NCBI GenBank assembly: GCA_035079385.1 | Contig: JAVHKY010000023.1 | Span: forward strand, 9,337,501 to 9,401,500 | Source: Aspidiotus rigidus | Taxonomy: Eukaryota > Arthropoda > Insecta > Hemiptera > Diaspididae | Direction: 5' to 3' | Length of the DNA: 64,000 nucleotides | Part shown: positions 44,745 through 56,532 of the stretch, piece after piece | Layout of the letters: the number at the start of each line of letters is the position of its first letter | How positions within the stretch are numbered: position 1 is the first letter of the stretch | Program-made: the position numbers and the translations under genes | The notes under the pieces: model-generated | Seen by the model: only the letters and a program-made list of their open reading frames with translations | Database searches by the model: none | What the model was told of the DNA's origin: nothing

Positions 44745-45230
44745 CTTTTACTCTTCGCGTGTATACCTCATGGTAAAGGTATTTCTCTTTGTTCCCGGCC
44801 CTCACCAGTTTCTATCTTTACTGCAGACATCCACCAATGATTTAGATTTGTGGACGATATCTTCTGCATCGACTCTCTTTCCGTTTCGTTAAAAAATGAC
44901 CAAGTGGAAATGAATCTTACCATGGAGTTGGGAGGCACATCCTCGAATTCCTTGGTCCTCAAAATCTCCTTCCTCCTTTGGCGTTGAACTCCGATATTTG
45001 TCGGGCCTACACTGGGTAAGCCATGGACCGGGATTCTCTTCACCACGTCTCTCATGAAAGCGTGGCTTATACGACCACGGCCAGCCTTCCTCTTACTTTT
45101 CGTAACTTCCAAAAAGAAATAATACCATTTCTCATAATATTTATTACGCTCTGCAACAACATTAATATCGATGTTCGCAAAGTTGTAGGCAGCAGGAGGG
45201 AAGCCATTGCCCTATAGAGAAGCACCTCTG
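44745..45230 (+). mobile_element. diverged Penelope-like fragment
   Basis: It begins with the leader TTTACTCTTCGCGTGTATAC right after the 3' region of copy 1. It then reads FVDDIFCIDSLSVSLKND and TMELGGTSSNSL, the palm motif C and the following block in a lineage different from copies 1-3. Head-to-tail placement of two Penelope units is common in this group. Confidence 0.45.
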
Positions 45231-48130
45231 TCTCATAAAATTCAGAAACTATTAAAGAATCATATGGCTAATCGTCGAAAACCCGATTGAGCTAAATTGA
45301 CGAGTGAGTTAGGGGCTCTCAAAGAACAGACCCGGTTTCTTGACGTTTCTTCCGAGAAAGTTTTCTGCCATATCAACCCTCAATTGTTCACTAGTTTGGT
45401 AAATGCTATCTCTCTAACCAGAAAAGGGCAGATTGTCCCTCTCTTAGGGGCCAGGTGTGCTAAGTAAACTAATTAATTTTATGATACAGTTCAGAGAAGA
45501 TTGCTGTCACAGTTATAAAAAAATTGCTCCAGTTATTACTTTGGAAATCAATTCATGATGGTGTGGCGCTACCATTTAACTATGTCTATAGGTTAAAAAA
45601 TAAAAGATTGTCTGCAAGCGTGTAGGTCTATGATTAACGTTAAGCACCGTTTGAGTGCTTTACCTAATTACAATTGTCATGCATTTGTGTAATGAGTCTG
45701 TATGAAGATAAACTTGAGAGATGAATATAATATGAATAATCTACATGTATTTCACCTATTATTCTAATGTAAATCAATTTTTCTAACACTACCGGGACAA
45801 TAATTGTTGAAACAACGGCGCGAGAATGAAGAAGAAGAAAAAAAAAAAAAACTTGGTTGATTACGAAACCGGTTTCGCTTCTACTGACAATGAACTTGTT
45901 ACGCTTGACGTAATCGTAACTGCATCTTACGCGAATTTTTCCTGTTTCTTTTTTTCTTCTACTTTATTTTGAATTTTACCAATTTGTTGAGTCTGCTATC
46001 GCGTGTATAAATGCATTTTATAAAAACGAGCCAATTATATAAAATATTACACGCTGGTATTTTTTTTTTTTTTTTTTTTTTTTTTTAGCGAGAGGACCTG
46101 ACAGACGACCAGAGCACACATATAGGAATGAAATACGTTTAAAATAGATGAAAATAATGGCTCTAGTTATCTTCACGGTACCTATGGTTATTGAACTTTT
46201 AACCTGAATAAATTCTAATTTCCTGACTTAAAACGCAGGAGTTGCTCGGTGTGTGGTATGTGCGCTCCAAGTGGCAGCATCCTTAAGTCGGGATAGAGTG
46301 AAAATTTTTTACGTATATTCACCTTCTTTTGGTAGAGAAGGGGGAAGACGTGCCTTGGTATTTTGTTCTCTTTCTCGGAAACTGGCTTCTGTCTGCAATG
46401 TTGAAAGATAACGACCAAGAAGGCCAATACTATGAAGACGTATTGAATAATTTTCGTCTCATGCATCACCTCTCTATCTGGAAATGTGCAACAACTTCTT
46501 GACTCTATAATTTACTTTGTGTGTGTTCCAATCTAATGCAAATTTTCCATCGGTATTAGGCGTCTCGTTAACGATGTATATTTTCTTACTCTTTAGCTGT
46601 CTTGGTCATTTCAGTATACAATGTTGCAGATTGATTCGAAGGTAAAATATATAAGATATTATGCGTTTCTTTACAAAACGGAATGATGTTTCCGTTACTT
46701 TACGTAGTATAAAAGAATGGTTGATATTTTATTTATATGCACATGATTTGAATATATACTATCTTTTAGGTATTCGCCTTACATCGCAATGTTTTTATAC
46801 TCTCTCGATAAAATTAGATTTTCTATCGTTTCCTCGCTTTAGAGTCGGGACGCTTTTCCTCACAAAATACGGTATAATAATTCACCTACATTTCCAAAGC
46901 CTAGGTACTTTTGTCCTAATGAATAATATTATTTCATTCTCGCCGAAGCGTTTATCATTGTAATGTTTTATTCTTCGTTTATTTACGTCTGAATAAATTG
47001 TGCTTATTGCTTTTGAGTTATTGGTGAAAGATATATTTCCTTGTGCTCTACAGTATGCTAAGTATGCTTTTCCCAGTCATGAAATACACCTACTTAGTTC
47101 GGTAATACTCGTATATTGTACGTATACCTTTCACATTCAGACCTACTCACTTAAATAAGAGACGCATTAAATTTAATAATACACGAATAAGCGCAGTAGC
47201 ATTCCATCTCATCGTGTCTCGATCATTGAGAAGACGCGTATATTTTCTCATTCTACGAACTCAGAATTTCTATAAGACGGTATTCTTTTAGCGATAGAAA
47301 AATTCGAGACTGAATCCGACTTCTTCATCGCCTCTTAACCAGACACGTGATCGCTAAACATAATATTATATCGAACCTGACCAATTTTCTTAAAATGCGT
47401 GAGCTGCAAGAACTTTTTGGTATTTTGTCTTCTGCTCTGGAGAATTTTTGTCCCAGGGACCACGAGACGATTTTTTCAGAGAATTCTCCTATACCTCCAA
47501 GTGGAAAAATCTTACAGAATTGTCTGTTCCCCCATGTACATGTGATTCGATTTAGGTTTCGGTTGACATTCCTCTCATTATAATTTCCTCACTATCAACT
47601 CGAAAGATTATTGCCTCCTCGGCCGGCGCGGCGTCTCATTTGAACACTCGCGAGATTCATATTATAGACATTATCAGCGGACGCACGAACGATTAACGAG
47701 AACGTGAGCTAAATCAAGTGATCTGAAGTATTCGAGGCGAGCAAAGTGTAGGGAAGTCATACGAAGAAAAATTTCAATTTGAAATGGGTGCAAATGATGT
47801 ACTTCTATCACTCATACATACATATGAGTACCGAATGATCGCGTGAAAAACATGTATGAAGTGTCTTTGGACAAGTTATTCTGGACAATGTAACTGGATG
47901 GAAATTAGAAAGATTGAAGTGTACGATTCTATTTCACTAGTTAGCTTACAAGATAACGTTTGGGTGTTGTGATTGGTTTGCTCTTTAACCTATGAGCGAT
48001 ATTTTTACTGGCTACCAGGTTTCCTGTTATCTTGTAGGTCGGTTTGGTTCTTCCTGTCTCGTCCAATCACCAAGATGAATAATCTTTTGCTGTCAAACGT
48101 TATTACATTATTCAAGAGGCTGGAGAGTGA
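45231..48130. other. little recognised; one small ORF and a poly(T) run
   Basis: At 45300-45465 a plus-strand frame without ATG (SELGALKEQTRFLDVSSEKV...) looks protein-like but is unassigned. A 28-base T-run lies at 46059-46086. The rest is AT-rich with only short ORFs. Confidence 0.3.
46215..46466 (-). CDS. possible small secreted peptide precursor, 83 codons
   Basis: On the minus strand a fair acceptor (GCACATTTCCAG) precedes an ATG whose frame begins MHETKIIQYVFIVLAFLVVI, a hydrophobic signal-like or anchor segment. The remainder is basic with dibasic sites (YQKK, IRKK) and ends in LLRFKSGN before TAG. This layout fits a small secreted or neuropeptide-like precursor. No known peptide family is recognised and 83 codons is within chance range in this window. 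Confidence 0.3.
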   Translation of the reverse strand: MHETKIIQYVFIVLAFLVVIFQHCRQKPVSEKENKIPRHVFPLLYQKKVNIRKKFSLYPDLRMLPLGAHIPHTEQLLRFKSGN

Positions 48131-48260
48131 AGAAGTATACTCACGAAGAGTAAAGAAGCCCATTTTTGTACTTGGCTTTTTTACTCTTCGTGAGTATACT
48201 TCTTCATAATGGATAACCGTAAAATTAAAAAACGAATTGATTCTATAGGCTGGAGAGTTT
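48131..48260 (+). mobile_element. Penelope leader with perfect hairpin and ORF start
   Basis: A 30-base arm at 48131-48160 (AGAAGTATACTCACGAAGAG...) is inverted at 48174-48203 with one mismatch and a 13-base loop. The ATG at 48209 follows, opening DNRKIKKRIDSIGW, the same start seen at 42.25, 51.92 and 61.5 kb. The copy ends after about 50 bases of coding sequence. Confidence 0.55.
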
Positions 48261-49024
48261 TCTTTTCTTCATACGGTTTTCTACATGTATGACCTCAAAT
48301 ATTCCTCCACCATTGTCCTATTGTTCATTGCAGTGTTTCCAAACAGTGACTTACCATCTTTATTCTGTGCTTCCTTTCCCTAATGTCTCACCAATGTAGG
48401 CTGTCGCGATCTACTTTACTATAGGTATCTCGATTTTTGATATGTTAAATGTCTTCAACGGCACCCCACTCCACTATTAGAAACCCGCGAGGTCGAATTG
48501 CCTCCCCCTCCCCCTTTGTTGATGAAATACAGTGTATCAGGCTATACTAGCTTTAAACTAGGCTCAAACTAGCCCTGTTGGGTTTTAAACTAGCCCTTGC
48601 TAAGCTATACTAGGCATAAACTGACCTTAGCATACAATAAGCTAGATTATAGTAGGCTCCGTCCTCCCTGTTGAGGCCTAGCATTTAGTATACTAAACTA
48701 TATTGGTCCTGTGCTACGCTTATTCCGGCTTAGCATTTAGTTGGGCTATACTAGCTTTAAACTGAGCTTTATTAGACTATACCGTCTTTAAGCTAGGCCT
48801 AGCGTACATCTAGGTTTTGCTATACTAATATTAGACTATACTAGACTTAAACTAGGCTTAGCATACAATGTACTTGATGATACTGAGCTTCTATCGAAAG
48901 AGAGGAACATTGATGACGTCGCAGGTAAATTTAACAGATGATGACGACGACGTCACTAGGAGGTTTAAATTGGTTAATGTCTCTGCTGAACCTTTATCCG
49001 CTATCGAATCTTGCAAGTTCCTCT
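48261..49024. repeat. degenerate CTAGGCTTA minisatellite within non-coding sequence
   Basis: 48535-48885 holds irregular units such as GCTATACTAGCTTTAAACTA and CTTAGCATACAATAAGCTAG, in both orientations. The flanks show no gene. Related words occur inside family D (33240-33300 and 51420-51500). Confidence 0.55.
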
Positions 49025-49134
49025 TTTAACAGGGAACCTGTTTTATGGGGGACATTTTGAGAAATTTGCCGTGCGCCGTCCAACAAAAAACTTGGGAAAA
49101 TTCCGACCTCCAGGTGAAACCCCAAGAAATTCCG

Positions 49135-49560
49135 GGCGTTTGTCTGCCTCAATCAAAGACTGAGCTGAAGCTGCTCGCTCATCACGAGTAAGACCGAATT
49201 TGCGGTATCATCCCATTGCTTGAATCAAGGAGTTTTTGCGCTTTGGCCCGCTTTGTTCATAGGTGGGGCGTCAGTTGATCTCTCATCGCAAGACGCAACA
49301 GAAGACCAACTTTGCGTTATCTGAAACAACGAGAGTTTTCGCACTTCTTCCCGCTTTGACCATACGCAGAGCCCTAGTCGATCTCTCACTGCGAACCTTC
49401 AACGGAAGATCAGAGTGTCGTCTCCCTTCAACCCCCAAATGAGGAGAGTTTCCGCAATTTCCTCTTTCGGATTTGTCATCCGACGCTAGTCGATCTCTCA
49501 CTCCGCGAGCACTCAACGGCAGACGAACTTGTCGACATTCCTTCCATCCCCTGAATCAAC
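49135..49560. repeat. tandem repeat, period about 110 bp
   Basis: Blocks with TCGATCTCTCACTGCGA, then CAACGGAAGA, then GAGAGTTTTCGCA recur at about 49280, 49380 and 49490. Related sequence is found at 18740-18790 and 41535-41570, so the unit is dispersed. Confidence 0.5.
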
Positions 49561-51010
49561 AATTTTACTACAGAATGAAAAATTTTTTTGATTTTTCATT
49601 TTGGAGATCATCTAGGGCCATTTCAGTATTTTGACATGTTCCATGTCTTTTCTCTCACCGGACCCCGATTTGAAACTCGCGAGTACACCCCGCGTAATAA
49701 TAATAAATAATTAATTACTTAATAATTAAATAATTAAATAAATAAATAATTAAATAATTAATATAATTAATAATTAGAAAATCTCTACCCCGTTGGTGAT
49801 TCAGAAATTCGCGAGTACACCCCGCGTAATAATAATAAATAATTAATTAATTAATAATTAAATAATTAAATAAATAAATAATTAAATAATTAAATAAATA
49901 AATGATTAAATGATTAATATAATTAAAAATTAGAAAATCTCTACCCCTTGGGTGATTCAGAAATTCGCGAGTACACCCCGCGTAATAATAATAAATAATT
50001 AATTCAATAATAATTAAATAATTAAATAATTAATATAATTAATAATTAGAAAATTTTCCAAGGCCCGTCTTCCTATCATATATGGCTGGATAGTCGAAAT
50101 TTTTCCAAGTCCCCTAGACTTGAATTGTCTCATACCATTCCAATACAACAGCGAGACAGGGGGCGAACGAGCGGAGCGAGTTCGCGCTACCTCATATTTC
50201 TCAAAAAAGACTTGAATTTTCTCATACCATTCCAATACAACAGCGAGATCGCTCGTTCGCCCCACGAAAGTTGATGCCTTAAAATATAGAACACCCACAA
50301 TTACCTCAAAATATTTCTCATACAAGACTTATACGACGCCAAGATAGGTAAAGGGGTAAACGAATAATATCTCACGAACACTAACTTGACCTAGTACAAG
50401 AATTAATAATAAATAAATAAATAAATCCGCGCGCTACCTCGTATTCCTCATAGAAGACTTATACGACGCCAAGATAGGTAAAGGGGTAAACGAGCCTAGA
50501 CTGAAATATTTCAAGATGACTGATAAAATATAAAAGACATGGAACATGATTTTCATTTATTTGGCTATGCCAGAAAATTTTTTTCTCGGACTCGGCGCTA
50601 AATTTTACTTCAGAATTGAAAACAACTATTAGGGAAATTTTTCATCTTGGAGGAATTTTGATTTTCTTTGAGCCCATCAACCCATTTTGGTGCTCCGAAG
50701 TATTTTTTTAAGAATTTTTTCGGACTCAGCGCGAAATTCCACTTGAAAATCAAATTAAAATTTGAAAGTTTGAACAATTTTTCAATTTGGAGAAATTTTG
50801 GCCCTTTTTGGGCCCATTAACCGCTTTTTGGTGCTTCGAAGAACTTTTCAAGCATTTTTTTGGGACTCAGCGCGAAATTCCACTTGAAAATCGAATTAAA
50901 ATTTGAAAGTTTGAACGATTTTCCAATTTGGGTAAATTTTGACCCTTTTTGGGCCCAATAACCCATTTTGGTGCTTCTTGGGATTTTGTAACTATTTTTT
51001 TCGTTTTCCC
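49561..51010. repeat. 142-bp satellite units, split by element C
   Basis: CGGACTCAGCGCGAAATTCC occurs at 50586, 50728 and 50870, exactly 142 bases apart, with GGCCCATTAACCC.TTTTGG in each unit. A partial unit (TTTACTACAGAATGAAAAAT...TCATTTTGGAGA) lies at 49566-49610 just left of C, so C inserted into this array. Confidence 0.75.
49633..50577 (+). mobile_element. element C (hairpin-ended family A/B/C), nested in satellite
   Basis: Left hairpin GACATG-TTC-CATGTC at 49633-49647. Right GACATGGAACATGA at 50536-50549, then ATTTATTTGGCTATGCCAGAAAA. Three TTCGCGAGTACACCCCGCG units lie at 49675, 49805 and 49965. It inserted at a T-run in the 142-bp satellite. Confidence 0.8.
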
Positions 51011-51575
51011 CGTCCAAATTCACTTAGGAAACAATAATTTGATTACTAAAATTTTTGAAATTCAGCTCATTACTGTAAATTAATTAATTTTCAAGCCCTA
51101 TTTTGGGAACCCTGGCGATTTATTGAATTTTCGGCACATTTTGGTCCGTAACTCTGTTCAGAAAAGTCGTAGAAACTCCGGATATGGCTCGAATTAAAGA
51201 TGCAGTTGAGATACGAAATTCGTACATTTAAACTATACGTCTAACGTTTTGCGTTTTCGCGCTACGACAGGTTTAGCGCAAACTCCCATTTAACTGGTAA
51301 CATTTTTCTGGTCCACAATGGGACTCGGGAAAATTTCTACTCTCGAGATATATATGATAGGAGAGGGACTTTTGATTCCTGAAATATAATAGGAGGTGGA
51401 CTTAAAAATTTAGACTCTCGAACTATACTATACTAGGCTTATAGTAGGTCTAGGCCTTCTTTATATTAGCTTTATCTAGGTTTAGGCTTCTCGATTTCTC
51501 GATACCAAATCCCATATGACCCCTAAAACAGGTTCCCTGCGTTCCTCATTTAACTCCGTTGCCTTCGTTTTTTAA

Positions 51576-52005
51576 TGTCTTTGGGGCACCCGTCGTCTAT
51601 TCCAAATCTGCGAGTCCAAGTCCGAGGGTCCCCCCCCTCCAAAAAAAGGGGTTCTTTAACGCGGTGGTAGGGAACTTTTTTTATGGGCCGTTTGAGATCT
51701 GAAAAATGTAGACTGGGACTTCACAAGGCTGACCTATGATGTCATCAAATTGTGATGTCACCAGCCTGGACTTTGGAGTTATATGTATTAGGAGAGGGAT
51801 GATAAAAGCTTGTACTGAAACGAGTAACGATGGTTATTAATTTAACCGAAAGCGCTCGCGGCTGCTAATTTCGTGTGGTTTTTTTGTAATCCGTTACTCG
51901 TTTGAGTACAACCTTTTTCATAATGTCCAACCATAAAATTGAGGAACGTGTTGACTCTGGAAGAGGGGGACGTGGGAAAAGCTGATCTATGACGGCAGCA
52001 GATTG
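51576..52005 (+). mobile_element. Penelope leader with inverted pair and ORF start
   Basis: GTACTGAAACGAGTAACG (51812-51829) is inverted at 51892-51909 with one mismatch. The ATG at 51923 opens NHKIEERVDSG. The spacer includes AACCGAAAGCGCTCG, also found after the Penelope ORF at 58233-58258. Only the start of the ORF is present. The part before 51800 has a weak D-like trace (TAGGGAACTTTTTTTATGGG at 51668). Confidence 0.45.
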
Positions 52006-52215
52006 TTACGTCACAAGGCTGAACTGTGACGTCATCAAACCTATCTTGTTATTCTCTTGTGTAAGTGTTAAGTCCAAATAATTCATGGTCTCATTGTCAT
52101 CCATAGCATTTGTTTTTGGAAGGAATTGTTTCACCTGTTTGTGAGTGCCTGACCACTCTACGTATTTAGCCCAGTGTTTGATCGAGTTTCTGAGCTTGTT
52201 TTCCACGTCAGTCAT
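52006..52215 (-). pseudogene. Penelope-like RT palm fragment
   Basis: The minus strand reads NSIKHWAKYVEWSGTHKQVK, then NETMNYLDLTLTQENNK. This matches the motif-C region of Penelope RTs (HWARYVDD....G....L..FL...N....I......NYLDL...), with the aspartates of YVDD lost (YVEW). A short relic, different in wording from copies 1-3. Confidence 0.45.
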
Positions 52216-54325
52216 GAATATCTCCGTCGGTTAGGGTGACAGCGTGATCCCATCGCTCTCTTCCACTTTTGTGGCGTACTACAGCCCGGATGGATATCAG
52301 GTCATCAATACTCTTGATTTTCATGTTGTCCGATCGCTCTATCCACTCCCTGTTGTTTCCGATGCTTCGTTGAGGTGCGAGCTTGTAGTTTTCTTTCGAG
52401 TGAGTTCACAAAGTCAGTGCTCATTTGCAGGCTCAAGAAATTTTTATTTATCGAGTTAGTGACTTTGTTCCCTCCTAGCTTAAATTAGCCCATCGACTTA
52501 CCAAGGTCTTGTGGATCAAAAAAAGTGTTTTGGTTGGATGCAGCTCTGACGATCTATCCGTTCAACCCTCTTTCTCTTACCCATCTCTCGAACACATCCG
52601 CAGTTTTACCATGCTGTCTCTCTACGACGCGATACCATCTAAATCATATTTATCCTCACTGTCCACATTTGTCTATTCCGAGCCCATAAACCTAAATGTA
52701 GTTACTGAGAATTTCAATAAAAAAATTTGATGTTTTAGCATAATTATATTTTGTATTGCTGACAAAGCTTTAGCTGTTATTGTCATTTCGAAAACTATGT
52801 CTATTACAATGCGAAGTAAAAAGCCAAAACTTATATTATTGCTGCAAACAGAAAAAAAAAATTGAGAAAGAAAGTGAATAAGAAGATAATTCGAATAAAA
52901 TGTAGAATACGTAGATCTTCTTTTCACAGATTTTCAATGCGATGACAGCAGAGTATTCGCAGATGCCGAATATACCTATCTTATGGTGCAAGTATCTCAC
53001 TTTTATTTTTTCTTCGACGTAGAATTTAGGTCACGAAAAGAAATCTTCGGACGCGGTCTTTCTACGTATGCAACAATGATATACGTGTCCGACGAATTTG
53101 TCATATGCGATGCAGAGGAAATTTTTATCTGGCCGACGTGATCATCGTTCTTCAAATGCCATTCGGTAGCGCGAAAATTCCGACGTAAAATGTCTACAAA
53201 TCAACAGGATCCATAGAACTGTAACGAATGCCGTTAATTAATGACGGAAAAGTATAGTGAAATAATTGCTAATTTCGAAGAACAATTCTTAGAATTCGAA
53301 ATATTCATAAGAGCGAATGAGGTCAAGAGCGGGGCCGCCGCCCTTTTTTTCATCCTTCTTCATCTCCATTTTCTATTGTACCTAATTTAATTTGTGGGAT
53401 CGCAATACTTTCCATTTTCACCTGACTCTTTACATTCGTTCGCATTCGGACTAATTAGCATTCATGAATAATTTTTGTGTCGCGTTCCTTTCTATCACGC
53501 CGAACCTCTATGATTGGCTCTCATCTCATCTAATTGAAATATATATGCGTGTTTCGTGACAAATGTGACTAATCTAGCAGTGGGATGTCGAAACTTCGAG
53601 ATTAATAATTTCTCCGTGTATAAATTTTTAATACGATTTTGAAATGATGCAGCGCGTCCGACTGTACCACTCAATTCTTTGATTTGGCCCAACAAAATAT
53701 AGAATTTTTAGCATGCAGCCTCGAGAAGAGTATTTTTATCGTAATTGTATGATGATTACGTGCAAAGTTTCTGCTACGATTAACTCTGAATATTTAACTC
53801 GATTTCCGTGCGTTCTTCAAGTTCAGTGACATAATGGTTGGTTAGCTACCTTGAAATAGGCTTCATATCGCTTCCAGGCACTTTTTTTGGATAAACGTAT
53901 GTTCGTGATTATAGACTGGGAAAACGTTTGTGTAACGGGTACATGTCTATTACTATGATCACTGATTATTATTATTTATTTAAACTTTTTTTTTTTTTTT
54001 TTTTTGTCAATTCGTGTTAGAAAATATTTACTGGATACTGGTGTGAGGAAACAATCTTTCAACCTAAGTTCAAAGAAGAGAACCGATTGCATGTTTAGAC
54101 CAGTTACTTCGAGGTAAAGATCTTGAACAAGGTTATATTGATGTGCTCGTTTTCTTCTTTTGAGATTCTTTATTTTGAATAGCGATTGGTCTCTTCTATT
54201 GTTACAAGAAGCACGCGTATTCATAGAACATGAAATTTAAGCCCCAATGCTCCAATCTACAGCGTTCTAAATTTGATCATGAGAATATTGACATTACGGA
54301 CATATATTGATAGTTGAGAGGACCC
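52216..54325. other. no gene recognised
   Basis: Short ORFs only. T-run at 53983-54005. Nothing that I can assign. Confidence 0.3.
53983..54005. repeat. poly(T) run
   Basis: About 23 T in a row. No LINE or SINE body is recognised at its flanks, so its origin is open. Confidence 0.6.
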
Positions 54326-54928
54326 ATGGATCGAAGAAATCTTCACCATTCTGGAAGTACCACACATGAGCAGGAGGAAAAGGAATGGCTTGAACACAAC
54401 CTTTTCAGGTGTGAGTGTTCCGGACTACATTGAGGACTATACTCTCAATTTCTGTAGCGCCCAGGCCGTCACAGGTCATGGGTTTGTCAAGGATTACTTT
54501 GAGAATAACTGGCCGGCTTTGACTATAAGAGTACCGCGCGCATCCTGCTTATCTGTTTGGCTTCAAAATAGGAAGGCTCTGGACTGGACTGAAATAACAA
54601 CACATCACGCGGGATACGTGAAGACCATAGTTCAAAGGCTGTATGGCGAATCCCTCAATTTTGAGTTGAAAGTAAAAAACTCACGGACCCTGTCCTAGCA
54701 GACCAGATAGAGCCTCAGAACTGAAACATGACGCAGTGGCACTTGAGAATGTTGGTCACTCAAATCCTTATCATACCCACTTCTCCAACACTTTTATTCA
54801 AAAGATAAAATTCAGGTACAGAAACCTGCGCGCCTGTACTCCACTTGATACGGGTGTATCGAGTGTGTTTCTTTGATTAGGATGAAGAGGAGTTTCCTTT
54901 TTCTCTGAAAAAAAAAAAAAAAAAAACT
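54326..54928 (+). pseudogene. coding-like segment ending in poly(A), possible retrocopy
   Basis: A 110-codon ORF (54366-54698, begins MSRRKRNGLNTTFSGVSVPD and contains NWPALTIRVPRASC) is followed by 200 bases and an A-run of about 19 (54909-54927). An overlapping frame opens at 54326. GC content is higher than in the surroundings. The poly(A) suggests a retroposed transcript. Protein family not recognised; no target duplication found. Confidence 0.35.
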
Positions 54929-55226
54929 AATAGTTGCCCATTGGAGAATGATTTTCCATAGTCACCAATGTTTCGAGGAGCGATATTTGAAAGAGTAAAC
55001 CAGCCAGGCAATGCAGGCAGCTGCCTAGAGTGGCAAAATTGTGGGAATGGCTGTTGCAGCGGATAAAAATGAAAATCTTATTCTTTTATCAAATTCAATT
55101 ATACAACTGCTATTTCTTTGATGAAAATAAGCTTCGCTATTACTTTTGTTTACGCGGATTATGATGACCGTCACTTGGTGCTTGGTTGAACTGGAAAACT
55201 AGTATTGTAAATCATGGAGCCTAGAT

Positions 55227-55426
55227 CAGACCTGGGCAACCTTTTTCGAGTCAAGGGCCACGGGAGCGTTTCAAAATTACTAAGCGGGCCGTACAATAAT
55301 TATTTTTCTATGATAGTGTTACTTCTGCGCTCTGATTACAAATAATAATAACAATTCTGTGTATTTTTTGAAATTTCTTCGCGGTCCATTTTTGAGATCA
55401 CGCGGGCCGGAGGTTGCCCAGGCCTG
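55227..55426. mobile_element. hAT-type MITE, exactly 200 bp
   Basis: Left end CAGACCTGGGCAACC and right end GGTTGCCCAGGCCTG are inverted with one extra base. GCCTAGAT flanks both sides (55219-55226 and 55427-55434), a perfect 8-bp duplication. GCGGGCC boxes near both ends resemble the hAT at 31.3 kb, so it may be mobilised by a related transposase. No ORF. Confidence 0.88.
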
Positions 55427-55660
55427 GCCTAGATGTTTATGGCAATGAAATAGCGAAGAAAGCTAGCGAAAACTTCTTAACACTTTTTAAAATAAATCTG
55501 ATCAACCTGACTGGGGGCGGCAAAAGAAATTTTGCGTAGAGCGGCGTAAAACTTCACACTAGGGCTGAATAAACACAATAAAATTTGGTGGACCCAGGGT
55601 GGCGGTGTTTTAAACAAACGTGTTTAAAACGTATTTCATACATGTTTAAAACACACAAAA

Positions 55661-56427
55661 ACTTACAGGCTCTTGCTCAGGGAGCAAGAGTTGCGGGAGA
55701 CCCGCGACTCATAGTTTCGCGCGTTTGCGAGAAATATGAAAGGAATATATAAATAATATGAAGGGGATAAAGATCACATAATTTACCAAGTCCCATTGAG
55801 GGCTATAGAACAATCAAGAATTTCTCAGTCAAAAAGGTCACGAATTTCCGGGAATTCCTACAAGTCTTAGCGATAAGAGTCAAGAAGATCACTAATTTTT
55901 CCAAATCCCGTAAACGGCCAAAGAGGAGCTAGGAATTTTTCCAGGTCCTATAGAAGGCTATAAAACAGCCAAAATTTTTTCCAAGTCCCAGAGTTACGCG
56001 CCCCTCAGCGATATAGAGGAACAAGGAATTTTTCTAACTCCCGTAGAAGACGATATAGAGAAGCCAGGAATTTTTTTAAGTACCATAGACGGCTACAGAG
56101 AAGACAGGAATTTTTCCAAGTGCCAGCGTTGCGTATACGCGAAAATTTTTCCAAGTCCAATAGAAGACTATAGAACAGCCGAAATTTTTCCACGTTCCAC
56201 AGATGACTATACAGGAGCCGCGAAAGTTTTTCTAAGTCGCATGAGCAAGAAATTTTTCTGTCTTTATACTAGCCAATAAAGGGGTATAGAAGAGCCCGGA
56301 ATTTTTCCAAGTCCCTATACTAGCCCATAGAAGGTCACGAATTTTTCCAAGTCCCAGCGTTATGCGTACGCGGAAAGAATCCTCTGAGGGCCCCCAGTAA
56401 CTAAACGGATGGCGGGTCTCCCGCCAA
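55661..56427 (+). mobile_element. element F2 (hairpin-ended minisatellite)
   Basis: Left end ACTTACAGG, CTCTTGCTC-AGG-GAGCAAGAG, then GCGGG-AGA-CCCGC. Right end GGCGGG-TCT-CCCGCC (56411-56425). The core carries about ten diverged 50-60 bp units with GAATTTTTCCAAGTCCC. It lies in a GTTTAAAAC-rich spacer just upstream of Penelope copy 2. Confidence 0.7.
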
Positions 56428-56532
56428 TATACATAAATATGTTTGAAACTTATTTTTTCTTGTTTTGAACTTGTTTTTTTTTAATTCATTAAAAAATATC
56501 CAAAACCTTGTGTAAGCAATGCTCCCAGTGAA

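Larger units (their letters stand above)
49025..51575 (-). mobile_element. element D2 (family D), carrying satellites and element C
   Basis: The left edge AACAGG-GAA-CCTGTT (49028-49042) and the right edge AAACAGG-TTC-CCTG (51524-51537) followed by CGTTCCTCATTTAACTCCGT are the D ends in opposite order to D1 at 33 kb. Shared inner blocks include CATATGATAGGAGAGGGAC (51350) and the CTAGGCTTATAGTAGG stretch. A 2.2-kb block of other repeats separates the two D halves. Confidence 0.6.
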
